DNA of 58,741 bases from CAZJFH01 sp964545205 (GTDB taxonomy: Bacteria > Pseudomonadota > Alphaproteobacteria > Rhodospirillales > Magnetospirillaceae), in assembly GCA_964545205.1 (NCBI GenBank), contig CAZJFH010000025.1, positions 1-58,741 on the forward strand. The letters are read 5' to 3'. Shown piece after piece: positions 26,908-36,460 of this stretch (the first letter of the stretch is position 1; each line of letters starts with the position of its first letter). The notes under the pieces are model-generated. The model was given only the letters and a program-made list of their open reading frames with translations. It was not told the origin of the DNA and ran no database searches. Both the position numbers and the translations under genes were made by a program.

Positions 26908-27285
26908 ATGAGGGCCATCCGAACTCTCGCGGTGGCGCTCGCCGTGTCGGCGGCGCTGGGCGGTTGCGCGACCTGGAGCACCAGCAACATCGATCCGGGC
27001 GCGACCTCGGCGCGGCCGAAGAGCGACCCGGCCAACGTGATCCTCACCGAAGGGGACATCACGGACCGGCCCTATGTCTCGATCGGTGACGTCAAGGTTT
27101 CGGTGAACAAGACCACCGTGTTTCACCCGGATCCGACCAGGGAACTCGCCGCCACGAAGCTGAGGGAGGCGGCGGCCGAGCTTGGCGCCGACGCCGTCGT
27201 CCACGCCCGTTTCGGAACCGTCGGCATAAGCCTGTTCAGCTGGGGCAGTCTCGACGCCAGCGGGCGCGCGGTCGTCTTCAAGTAG
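26908..27285 (+). CDS. Small lipoprotein, YbjQ-like heavy-metal-binding fold possible
   Basis: A 125-residue product with lipoprotein signal (LAVALAVSAALGGCATW; lipobox LGGC). The body ends TKLREAAAELGADAVVHARFG then GRAVVFK, a pattern of repeated-strand proteins such as YbjQ/DUF74 (A-x-x-LGADAV-x-x-x-RF). This is a resemblance only. GGGGGACGACATG provides the start. It is paired with the preceding lipoprotein gene and converges with the mscS-type gene. Its role is unknown. Confidence 0.75.
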   Translation: MRAIRTLAVALAVSAALGGCATWSTSNIDPGATSARPKSDPANVILTEGDITDRPYVSIGDVKVSVNKTTVFHPDPTRELAATKLREAAAELGADAVVHARFGTVGISLFSWGSLDASGRAVVFK

Positions 27286-27326
27286 CCGTTGCCGGCGAGG
27301 CCCCGCGGCTCGGGTGAGCCGCGGCC

Positions 27327-29543
27327 TCAGCCCTCTTCCGCCGCCGCCTTCTCGCCGCGCTTGCGTTCCAGGGCCATGTGCAGCGGCGGCGCCTTGCCGT
27401 CCTTGTCCTGGCCGAAATAGACGGTCTGGTGCGGGAAGGGGATTTCGATCCCCAGCTCGTCGAAGCGCTTCTTGAGGCGGCGGTTGAACTCGCGCGCCAC
27501 CATCCACTGCTTGACCGGCTGCGTCTTGATCCGCGCCTTGACCACGACCTCGGAGGCGCCGAAGCGGTCGACGCCCAGGACCTCCAGCGGCTCGAGGATC
27601 ACCTTGCCGAACTCCTCGTCGGACTGCAGCCCGGCGCCGATCTCCTTGAGCACCTCGACGACCTGGTCGGTGTCTTCGCGATAGGCGACGCCGACGTCGA
27701 ACACGGCGAAGGAGAAGTCCTTGGTCAGGTTGACGATGGTGCTGACCGACGAAAACGGGATGGTGTGGACGCTGCCCGTCAGGTCGCGCAGGCGGATGGT
27801 GCGCACGCTCATCGCCTCGACCAGGCCGGTGTGCTCGCCCAGCGTGACGACGTCGCCGACCGAGATGGTGTCCTCGAACAGGATGAAGATGCCGGTGATC
27901 AGGTCCTGCACCAGCTTCTGCGAGCCGAAGCCGATCGCCAGGCCGACGACGCCGGCACCGGCCAGCAGCGGCGCGATGTTGACCCCGAGTTCGGACAGCA
28001 CCGTCAGGCCGACGACGATCAGCAGCAGGATCATGATGACGTTGCGCAGCAGCGGCAGCAGGGTCCGCGCCCGCGCCGAGCGCTCGATCGCGTTGCCCTC
28101 GGCGTCGGTCGGCGCCAGATAGCGCTCGATCGACGACGACACCACCTCCCACACGACCAGGGCCACCAGCAGCACGATGGCGATGGTCACCGCGCCCGAG
28201 ACGAAGCGGCGGCCCCAGCCGGTCGACAGCCATTCGACCGCGTCGGCGCCCCAGACCTCCATCAGCGCGACGACGGTGATCAGCGCGATCGCCGCCCGCA
28301 GCACGCCGTGCAGCACGGGCAGGTAGCGGTTGACCCGCGGCTCGAGCTGGGGGAACTGCTCGCGCAGTTCGGTGCCGACCGCGAAGCCGCGGTCGACCAG
28401 GCGGCGGACCAGCGAGGCGAAGAAGGCGGCGATCAGCAGGATCGCCACCGTCAGCACCGTCGCGCGCAGCATGAACTCGAAGCCGCCCTCGATGCGCAGC
28501 GCCCAGATGCCGTAGATCATCACCACGTACAGGCTGGCCAGCACGTGCCAGACGTCGGCCAGGCGGTTGCGGAACTGCCGCAGGCGGTGGCCGGCCTCGG
28601 GCCCGCGCGACCGGATCCAGCCGGCGACCGGCCCCCGGTTCTGCAGGATCAGCACCACCATCATGGTCGCGACCAGCAGCCCCAGCAGCTTGAGCAGGAA
28701 CTGGTAGCCGCTGGCGGGCAGGCCGAGCAGGCTGGCGGCGGCGACCAGGACGTAGCCGTAGATGATCACCGCGACCAGGCGCCGCGCCCAGATGTAGAGG
28801 TAATGCGCGGTCTCGTCGCCGACCGGCAGCAGCCGCAACTGCGACCGGCGCGGTCGGAACGCGACACGGGCGGCGACGATCGCCAGCCGCGAGCTGAGAT
28901 AGGCGGTGATCAGCATCAGCGCCGCCGCGCGCGGCTCGCCGCCGAGCCGCATCAGCGGCACCATGCCGTAGGCGACCAGCGCGAACGCCGCCACCGGCAC
29001 CAGTTCGAGCAGCGCGCGACCGACCACCAGCGGCGCGCGCGCCATGCGGCTCTCGGGCGTGCGGGCGTCCATGCGGGCGCGCGGGCGGCGCAGCAGGAAC
29101 TCGGCCAGCGCCTCGACCGCGGCGCCGGCGATCAGGATCGCCAGCAGCTTGCCGATCACCCGCAGCCAGCGCTCGCGGGCGTCGGGATCGCGCACCTGCG
29201 CCTCGACCCAGGCGGCCAGCCGCGGCGCGTCGGCCAGCGCGTCGGTGGCGGCCAGCAGGTTCTGTCCGAACAGTTCGATCCGGTCCGACAGCGCCGCCAG
29301 CGCCGAGCTCGCCAGCCCCGGTGCCTCGGGCTCGACGCCGCCCTGGGCCAGGCGCAGGGCGCGGAGCTGGGCGATCAGCTTCTCGCGCGCCGCCGGATCC
29401 TCGAGCGTGTCGACCAGACGCTCGATCTCCTCGGCCGAGACCTCGGCCGCCGGCGCCTCCTGCGCCAGCGCCGGCGGCGCCGCCAGGCAGGCGAGAACAA
29501 CCATCAGCACGGCGCCCAAGCGCCGCAGCCAATCCCTATGCAT
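27327..29543 (-). CDS. Large MscS-family mechanosensitive channel
   Basis: Mechanosensitive channel of 738 residues, far longer than E. coli MscS (286). It has a signal peptide (1-28, ending PPALAQ), a periplasmic segment with coiled-coil character (EEIERLVDTLEDPAAREKLI), about ten membrane helices, and the MscS core near the end. The pore helix region is IAPLLAGAGVVGLAIGFGSQ, then LVQDLITGIFILFEDTISVGD, and the cytoplasmic beta domain continues to the Lys/Glu-rich tail. It is closest in layout to YbdG/YnaI-type or MscM channels, which protect against osmotic downshock. The start at MHRDWLRRLG has GAGGA upstream. The ArsC-like gene is divergent. Confidence 0.92.
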   Translation of the reverse strand: MHRDWLRRLGAVLMVVLACLAAPPALAQEAPAAEVSAEEIERLVDTLEDPAAREKLIAQLRALRLAQGGVEPEAPGLASSALAALSDRIELFGQNLLAATDALADAPRLAAWVEAQVRDPDARERWLRVIGKLLAILIAGAAVEALAEFLLRRPRARMDARTPESRMARAPLVVGRALLELVPVAAFALVAYGMVPLMRLGGEPRAAALMLITAYLSSRLAIVAARVAFRPRRSQLRLLPVGDETAHYLYIWARRLVAVIIYGYVLVAAASLLGLPASGYQFLLKLLGLLVATMMVVLILQNRGPVAGWIRSRGPEAGHRLRQFRNRLADVWHVLASLYVVMIYGIWALRIEGGFEFMLRATVLTVAILLIAAFFASLVRRLVDRGFAVGTELREQFPQLEPRVNRYLPVLHGVLRAAIALITVVALMEVWGADAVEWLSTGWGRRFVSGAVTIAIVLLVALVVWEVVSSSIERYLAPTDAEGNAIERSARARTLLPLLRNVIMILLLIVVGLTVLSELGVNIAPLLAGAGVVGLAIGFGSQKLVQDLITGIFILFEDTISVGDVVTLGEHTGLVEAMSVRTIRLRDLTGSVHTIPFSSVSTIVNLTKDFSFAVFDVGVAYREDTDQVVEVLKEIGAGLQSDEEFGKVILEPLEVLGVDRFGASEVVVKARIKTQPVKQWMVAREFNRRLKKRFDELGIEIPFPHQTVYFGQDKDGKAPPLHMALERKRGEKAAAEEG

Positions 29544-29599
29544 GGCTTGTCCTCGCCGGGGCGTCATGGCAATGAAGGCTGCCAAGGAGGTGCCGCATC

Positions 29600-29938
29600 A
29601 TGAGCGTGACCATATATCACAACCCGCGCTGCAGCAAATCGCGCGAGACTCTGCGCCTGATCGAGGAAAAGGGCGTGTCACCGCAGGTGGTCGAATACCT
29701 GAAGACGCCGCCCTCGGCGATGGAGCTGAAGCGCATCCTGGCGCTGATGGGCAAGCGGCCGCGCGACATCCTGCGGCCGAAGGAAGCGCGCGAGGCGGGC
29801 ATCGACCCGTCGCTGCCCGACGACGAGCTGCTGGCGGCGATGGTGACCCACCCGGCGGTGATCGAGCGGCCGATCGTGGTGACCGACGCCAAGGCGGCCC
29901 TCGGCCGCCCGCCGGAATCGGTGCTGGCGATCCTGTAG
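29600..29938 (+). CDS. arsC: ArsC-family reductase (glutaredoxin-dependent arsenate reductase-like)
   Basis: A 112-residue thioredoxin-fold protein of the ArsC family, with the catalytic Cys11 in YHNPRCSKSRETL, the arginine-containing KTPPSAMELKRIL, and IERPIVVTDAKAALGRPPESVL. These features match glutaredoxin-coupled arsenate reductases, which convert arsenate to arsenite for export. No arsR, arsB or acr3 is adjacent, so a different thiol reductase role is possible. It is divergent from the MscS gene and ends at a palindromic terminator shared with ecm. Confidence 0.9.
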   Translation: MSVTIYHNPRCSKSRETLRLIEEKGVSPQVVEYLKTPPSAMELKRILALMGKRPRDILRPKEAREAGIDPSLPDDELLAAMVTHPAVIERPIVVTDAKAALGRPPESVLAIL

Positions 29939-29941
29939 GTT

Positions 29942-29969
29942 CCCCCTCTCCCGCAGGCGGGAGAGGGGG
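29942..29969. terminator. Bidirectional palindromic terminator between arsC and ecm
   Basis: ccccctctcccgc (29942-29954) and gcgggagaggggg (29957-29969) form a perfect 13-bp stem exactly between the stops of two convergent genes. It is a simple member of the CCCTCTCCCGC repeat family. Confidence 0.75.
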
Positions 29970-29971
29970 CT

Positions 29972-31984
29972 TCAAGCCGCCGCCTCGCCGACGCCCTCGA
30001 CCAGGCCGACGATGTCGCCCATGATCGCGGTGATGTCGTAGTCCTTGGGCGTGTAGATGCGCGCGCAGCCGGCGGCGCGCAGCAGCTTCTCGTCCTCGGG
30101 CGGGATGATGCCGCCGGCGATCACCGGCACGTCCGCCAGCCCGGCCGCCTTCATGCGCTCCAGCACCTCGGTGACCAGCGGCACGTGGCTGCCCGACAGG
30201 ATCGACAGGCCGACGACGTGCACGCCCTCTTCCAGCGCCGCGTTGACGATCTGCGCCGGGGTCAGGCGGATGCCCTCGTACACGACCTCGATGCCGGCGT
30301 CGCGGGCGCGCACGGCGATCTGCTCGGCGCCGTTCGAGTGGCCGTCGAGGCCCGGCTTGCCGACCAGCATCTTGATGCGCCGGCCCATGCGCCGGCTGAC
30401 CTCGTCGACGCGCGTGCGCACCTCGGCCAGGGCGGCGTGGCCGCCGCCGGCGGCGTGGCGGCCGACGCCGGTCGGCGCGCGGTACTCGCCGAACACCTCG
30501 CGCAGCACGCCGGCCCATTCGCCGGTGGTCACGCCGGCATGGGCGCAGGCGATCGACGGCTCCATGACGTTGCGGCCCTCGGCGGCGGCGCGGCGCAGGG
30601 TCTCCAGCGCGCCCTCGACGGCCTTGGCGTCGCGCTCGGCGCGCCAGGCCCGCAGCGCCTCGATCTGCGCCCGCTCGGCGGCCGGGTCGACGGTCATGAT
30701 GGCGCCCTCGCCGGCGGTCAGCGGGCTGGGCTCGCCCTCGGTGAACTTGTTGACGCCGACGACGATCTGCTCGCCGGCCTCGATCGCCTGGATGCGGCGG
30801 CTGTTCGATTCGACCAGGCGCTGCTTCATGTAGCTGGCCTCGACCGCGGCGACGGCGCCGCCCATGCCATCGAGCCGCGCCAGCTCGTCGCGGGCCTCGG
30901 CCTTCAGCGCCCCGACCTTGTCGGCGATCACCCGGCTGCCGCCGAAGATGTCGTCGTATTCCAACAGGTCGGTCTCGTAGGCGACGATCTGCTGCAGGCG
31001 AAGCGACCACTGCTGGTCCCAGGGCCGCGGCAGGCCCAGGGCCTCGTTCCAGGCCGGCAGCTGCACGGCGCGGGCGCGGGCGTCCTTGCTCAGCACGACG
31101 GCCAGCATCTCCAGGAGGATGCGGTAGACGTTGTTCTCGGGCTGCTGCTCGGTCAGGCCCAGCGAGTTGACCTGCACGCCGTAGCGGAAGCGCCGCAGCT
31201 TGGGATCGGCGATGCCGTAGCGGTCACGGCAGATCTCGTCCCACAGCTCGGTGAAGGCGCGCATCTTGCACAGCTCGGTGACGAACTTGATGCCGGCGTT
31301 GACGAAGAAGCTGATGCGCCCCACGACCTGCGGGAAGTCCGCCTCGGGCACCTGGCCGCCGGCCTTGACGTGGTCGAGCACGGCGATCGCGGTGGCCAGC
31401 GCGTAGGCCAGCTCCTGCTCCGGCGTCGCCCCGGCCTCCTGCAGGTGGTAGGAGCAGACGTTCATCGGGTTCCACTTCGGCACCTCCTTGTAGGTGAAGG
31501 CGATGACGTCGGCGGTCAGCTTCAGGCTGGGCTCGGGCGGGAAGATGTAGGTGCCGCGGCTCAGGTATTCCTTGATGACGTCGTTCTGGGTGGTGCCGTT
31601 GAGGCTGGCGCGCGCCGCCCCCTGGCGCTCGGCCACCGCGATGTAGAGCGACAGCAGCCAGGCGGCCGGCGCGTTGATGGTCATCGAGGTGTTCATCTTC
31701 TCGAGCGGGATGCCGTCGAACAGCGTCATCATGTCGCCGAGATGGCAGATCGGCACGCCGACCTTGCCGACCTCCCCGCGCGCCAGGGCGTGGTCGGAGT
31801 CGTAGCCCGTCTGGGTGGGCAGGTCGAAGGCGACCGACAGGCCGGTCTGGCCGCGCGAAAGATTCGTGCGGTAGAGCTTGTTGCTCTCCAGCGCCGAGGA
31901 ATGGCCCGAATAGGTGCGGAAAAGCCAGGGCTTGTCGCGCTTCGGGGCGGGGGTGCCGGTGTCGGATGCGGCGCTGCTGCTCAT
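29972..31984 (-). CDS. ecm: Ethylmalonyl-CoA mutase (cobalamin-dependent)
   Basis: Converts (2R)-ethylmalonyl-CoA to (2S)-methylsuccinyl-CoA with adenosylcobalamin, a dedicated step of the ethylmalonyl-CoA pathway (also called MeaA in Methylobacterium). The 670-residue single chain has the substrate barrel (WLFRTYSGHSSALESNKLYR, GLSVAFDLPTQTGYDSDH, KWNPMNVCSYHLQEAGATPEQ) and a C-terminal B12 domain with the DxHxxG cobalt-ligand motif GKPGLDGHSNGAEQ. NALESNKLYRTNL-type residues and the divergent ccr neighbour separate it from methylmalonyl-CoA mutase. The start MSSSAASDTG was chosen; an upstream ATG would run into the regulatory spacer. Confidence 0.94.
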   Translation of the reverse strand: MSSSAASDTGTPAPKRDKPWLFRTYSGHSSALESNKLYRTNLSRGQTGLSVAFDLPTQTGYDSDHALARGEVGKVGVPICHLGDMMTLFDGIPLEKMNTSMTINAPAAWLLSLYIAVAERQGAARASLNGTTQNDVIKEYLSRGTYIFPPEPSLKLTADVIAFTYKEVPKWNPMNVCSYHLQEAGATPEQELAYALATAIAVLDHVKAGGQVPEADFPQVVGRISFFVNAGIKFVTELCKMRAFTELWDEICRDRYGIADPKLRRFRYGVQVNSLGLTEQQPENNVYRILLEMLAVVLSKDARARAVQLPAWNEALGLPRPWDQQWSLRLQQIVAYETDLLEYDDIFGGSRVIADKVGALKAEARDELARLDGMGGAVAAVEASYMKQRLVESNSRRIQAIEAGEQIVVGVNKFTEGEPSPLTAGEGAIMTVDPAAERAQIEALRAWRAERDAKAVEGALETLRRAAAEGRNVMEPSIACAHAGVTTGEWAGVLREVFGEYRAPTGVGRHAAGGGHAALAEVRTRVDEVSRRMGRRIKMLVGKPGLDGHSNGAEQIAVRARDAGIEVVYEGIRLTPAQIVNAALEEGVHVVGLSILSGSHVPLVTEVLERMKAAGLADVPVIAGGIIPPEDEKLLRAAGCARIYTPKDYDITAIMGDIVGLVEGVGEAAA

Positions 31985-32256
31985 TCTACGCTCCACTTTC
32001 GCTCTACGACCATGGTATTGAATGCCAAAGGCAGGTGGCAATAAGCGTTATAAAATTACCGGTCACCCGGCCAACGCGAAAGAAACTATCATTTTGTGCA
32101 TTGCGAAGAAAGCGTCAATGCGCTAAATCCGAAGGAGAGCCTGGTGGAACGTCCGGGCGCGGTGTGCGCCGCACAGCGCGCAGGGCCGGGGGGCGGGAAG
32201 CGAATGATTTGGTGCCTACCCGGCAGGGGCGGCGCCGGCGTTATTGGGAGTTGAGC
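31985..32256. promoter_or_regulatory. Divergent promoter region between ecm and ccr
   Basis: A 272-base spacer, clearly richer in A and T than the flanks around 32030-32110, so promoters for both genes probably lie there. ttgtgcattgcgaa (near 32094) is a loose dyad that could bind a regulator. I cannot assign a PhaR-, RamB- or PccR-type site with confidence. No open frame of note. Confidence 0.5.
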
Positions 32257-33534
<1,278 letters not shown>

Positions 33535-33616
33535 GGCCCGACCCGTTGCCGCCCCGCGCAGCCCCCGGCCGCGCGGGGCGGCGCATCTCTAGTCGTCACC
33601 ACCAGGAATCCGCACC

Positions 33617-35296
33617 ATGACCGCCCTGCAGCAGCCGACCGCTTCGCCCGTCCTTCCGCACCTGCTCGACGCCTGCGCCAAGGCGCTGACCAGCGTGCAG
33701 GAGCTCCACGTCGCCGCCAAGGACGGCGTCAACAGGCTGGTCGGCCGCGGCGGCAAGATCGATTCCGAGCTGCTGGAGCGCCATCAGTTCGCCGCCCACG
33801 GCTTCGCCTGGCTGTCGACCTATGTCGCGGCGCTGGAGCAGATGCTGGCCTGGGCCCGGCGGCTGGAGGCCAGCGGCCGGCTCGGCGAGCTGGAAAGCCT
33901 GATGCTGCAGGCCGCCTTCGGCGAATACCTGAACCAGATCTACGGCGGCATTCCGATGAGCCAGGGCGAGGTCGTGCGCCCGGCTGATTTCGGCATCGAT
34001 TCCACCGCCCGCCACCAGATGCACGGCCACGACGTCGCCGTGCTGCGCGAGCAGGGCAACACCGAGGCGGTGCGCAGCCGCATCGGCGAGCTGATCCAGG
34101 ACGGCCACCATTTCGGCGACGCCGCCCTCGACGACGAGACCCTGGAGCTGGTGCGCGACCAGTTCCACAAGTTCGGCGAGACCGAGGTCATCCCGCACGC
34201 CCACGAATGGCACCTCAAGGACGAGCTGATCCCGATCGAGGTCGTCGAGCACATGGCCGAGATGGGCGTGTTCGGCCTGACCATCCCCGAGGAGTTCGGA
34301 GGCCTCGGCATGGGCAAGATGGCGATGTGCGTGGTGACCGAGGAGCTGAGCCGCGCCTATATCGGCGTCGGCTCGCTCGGCACCCGCTCCGAGATCGCCG
34401 GCGAGCTGATCCGCCTCGGCGGCACCGACGCCCAGAAGGCCGAGTTCCTGCCCAAGATCGCCTCGGGCGAGATCCTGCCCACCGCGGTGTTCACCGAGCC
34501 CAACACCGGCTCGGACCTCGCCTCCTTGCGCACCCGCGCGGTCAGGAAGGGCGAGGTCTACGAGGTCACCGGCAACAAGACCTGGATCACCCACGCCAGC
34601 CGCTCGGACCTGATGACGCTCCTGGTGCGCACCAATCCCGAGGAGAAGGGCTACAAGGGCCTGTCGATGCTGCTGGCGCCGAAGCCGCGCGGCACCGACG
34701 AGAACCCGTTCCCGGCCGCGGGCATGTCCGGCGGCGAGATCAAGGTGCTCGGCTATCGCGGCATGAAGGAGTACGAGCTCGGCTTCGACGGCTTCGCGGT
34801 GCCGGCCGAGAACCTGCTCGGCGGCGTCGAGGGCCAGGGCTTCAAGCAGCTGATGGCGACCTTCGAATCGGCCCGCGTCCAGACCGCGGCGCGCGCCGTC
34901 GGCGTCGCGCAGAGCGCGATGGAGGTCGGCATGCGCTACGCCAACGAGCGCGTCCAGTTCGGCAAGCCGATCTACGCCTTCCCGCGCGTCCACGGCAAGT
35001 TCGCCTGGATGGCGGTCGAGACCATGATCGCCCGCCAGCTGACCTATTTCGCCGCCCGCGAGAAGGATTCGGACCGCCGCTGCGACATCGAGGCCGGCAT
35101 GGCCAAGCTGCTGGCCGCCCGCGTCGCGTGGTCGAACGCCGACAACGCCCTGCAGGTGCACGGCGGCAACGGCTATGCCGAGGAATACGTGATCAGCCGC
35201 ATCCTGTGCGACGCCCGCATCCTCAACATCTTCGAGGGCGCCGCCGAGATCCAGGCCCAGGTCGTGGCGCGCGGGCTGCTCGACCGGCGGAACTGA
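33617..35296 (+). CDS. mcd: Methylsuccinyl-CoA dehydrogenase
   Basis: FAD-dependent oxidation of (2S)-methylsuccinyl-CoA to mesaconyl-CoA. The 559-residue length, with an extra N-terminal helical domain of about 150 residues (including FAAHGFAWLSTYVAALEQML and GIPMSQGEVVRPADFG), separates Mcd from ordinary acyl-CoA dehydrogenases of about 390 residues. The catalytic core has FGLTIPEEFGGLGMGK, FTEPNTGSDLASLRTRA, the FAD stretch KTWITHASRSD and QVHGGNGYAEEYVISRILCDA. Together with ecm and ccr it gives three consecutive steps of the ethylmalonyl-CoA pathway in one locus. Confidence 0.93.
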   Translation: MTALQQPTASPVLPHLLDACAKALTSVQELHVAAKDGVNRLVGRGGKIDSELLERHQFAAHGFAWLSTYVAALEQMLAWARRLEASGRLGELESLMLQAAFGEYLNQIYGGIPMSQGEVVRPADFGIDSTARHQMHGHDVAVLREQGNTEAVRSRIGELIQDGHHFGDAALDDETLELVRDQFHKFGETEVIPHAHEWHLKDELIPIEVVEHMAEMGVFGLTIPEEFGGLGMGKMAMCVVTEELSRAYIGVGSLGTRSEIAGELIRLGGTDAQKAEFLPKIASGEILPTAVFTEPNTGSDLASLRTRAVRKGEVYEVTGNKTWITHASRSDLMTLLVRTNPEEKGYKGLSMLLAPKPRGTDENPFPAAGMSGGEIKVLGYRGMKEYELGFDGFAVPAENLLGGVEGQGFKQLMATFESARVQTAARAVGVAQSAMEVGMRYANERVQFGKPIYAFPRVHGKFAWMAVETMIARQLTYFAAREKDSDRRCDIEAGMAKLLAARVAWSNADNALQVHGGNGYAEEYVISRILCDARILNIFEGAAEIQAQVVARGLLDRRN

Positions 35297-35317
35297 GGGC
35301 GAGGGCGGCGGGTGCGC

Positions 35318-35600
35318 GGAGCGCGGGTCTCCAGACCCGCAGTGTTTCCGCGCCCCCCAGAAGAACGGTTCATCCCGAATTCCGGGGAGAGTTCCTCCTC
35401 TCCCTCTCCCGCCTGCGGGAGAGGGGCGGGGTGAGGGTGTCTTACGGCCGAAGGCCGGATGTGAGCCACGCGCCGCTGCCCTCACCCTCCCAGCCTTCGG
35501 CTGGGCCCCTCCCTCTCCCGCCTGCGGGAGAGGGTCAGTTACGCCTCCCCGGAATTCGGCGATGAACCAAAAGAACTGCGCGTCTGGAGACGCGCGCTCC
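35318..35600. repeat. Composite palindromic element between mcd and fabI
   Basis: This 283-base block fills most of the 318-base gene-free spacer. Outer arms 35318-35342 and 35576-35600 are inverted copies (23 of 25 bases). Second arms 35367-35388 and 35546-35568 are inverted near-copies. Inside are two CCTCTCCCGC-CT-GCGGGAGAGG palindromes (near 35403-35424 and 35511-35532) and complementary gggtgaggg/ccctcaccc. Nothing in it looks coding. It resembles a nested miniature element built from several insertions. Confidence 0.8.
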
Positions 35601-35614
35601 GTGGCCGCCCTTCC

Positions 35615-36382
35615 TCACCCCATGATGTGGTAGCCGGCGTCGACGAAGAAGGTCGAGCCGGTCATCGCCTTGGCGCGGTCGCTGACCAGGAAGGCGGCCA
35701 GGGCGCCGCAGTCGTCGATGCTGACGATCTGGTGCTGCGGCGCGCGCTTGGCGGCGTCGTTCAAGAGCTCGTCGAAGCGGTCGATGCCCGACGCGGCGCG
35801 GGTCTTCAGCGGACCCGGCGACACCGCGTGCACGCGGATGCCCTTGTCGCCCAGCTCGTGGGCCATGTACTTGACGCTCATCTCCAGCGCCGCCTTGACC
35901 GGGCCCATCAGGTTGTAGTGCTCGACGACCTTGCGGCCGCCGTAGAACGACACCGTCAGCAGCGTGCCGCCGTCGGTCATCAGCGGCTCGGCGTACTTGG
36001 CCATGCGGATGAAGGAGTGGCACGAGACGTCCATCGCCATCGCGAAGCCGTCGCGCGAGCAGTCGACGACGCGGGCGTGCAGGTCCTCCTTGGGCGCGAA
36101 GGCGATCGAGTGCAGCACGAAGTCGAGCTTGCCCCACTTCTCGGCGATGGTGTCGAACACCGCCTTGAGCTGGCCGTGCTCGCGCACGTCGCAGGGGCAG
36201 TAGATGGAGGCCCCCAGGCTGTCGGCCAGCGGGCGGACGTGCTTGTCGGCCTTTTCGTTGAGATAGGTGACCGCCAGCTCGGCGCCGAGGTCGCGGAACT
36301 GCCGGGCGCAGCCGTAGGCGATGCTCTGGTCGTTGGCGATGCCGACCACCAGGCCGCGCTTGCCCTTGAGATCGAAGCTCAT
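35615..36382 (-). CDS. fabI: Enoyl-ACP reductase FabI-type SDR
   Basis: NAD(P)H-dependent reductase of the last step in each fatty acid elongation round. The 255-residue protein begins MSFDLKGKRGLVVGIANDQS, the split Gly-rich nucleotide loop of FabI. It has the catalytic Tyr and Lys in the FabI spacing Y-x6-K (HYNLMGPVKAALEMS) and VSPGPLKTRAASGIDRFDEL. ATG at 36382 was chosen because AAAGG lies six bases upstream; a second ATG two codons earlier directly abuts that site. The ABC exporter gene precedes it by 78 bases. A second fabI elsewhere is possible, so its share of total activity is unknown. Confidence 0.9.
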   Translation of the reverse strand: MSFDLKGKRGLVVGIANDQSIAYGCARQFRDLGAELAVTYLNEKADKHVRPLADSLGASIYCPCDVREHGQLKAVFDTIAEKWGKLDFVLHSIAFAPKEDLHARVVDCSRDGFAMAMDVSCHSFIRMAKYAEPLMTDGGTLLTVSFYGGRKVVEHYNLMGPVKAALEMSVKYMAHELGDKGIRVHAVSPGPLKTRAASGIDRFDELLNDAAKRAPQHQIVSIDDCGALAAFLVSDRAKAMTGSTFFVDAGYHIMG

Positions 36383-36460
36383 GGTCATCCTTTGATTGCT
36401 CTGATTGCCGCCTTTGCTGCGCCGCAACATAGGCGCGGCGCCGGCGGTATGCAACGGGGC

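Noticed and set aside
29600..29938. Arsenic resistance island
   Set aside because: Only the ArsC-like reductase is present; no regulator or arsenite exporter lies nearby.
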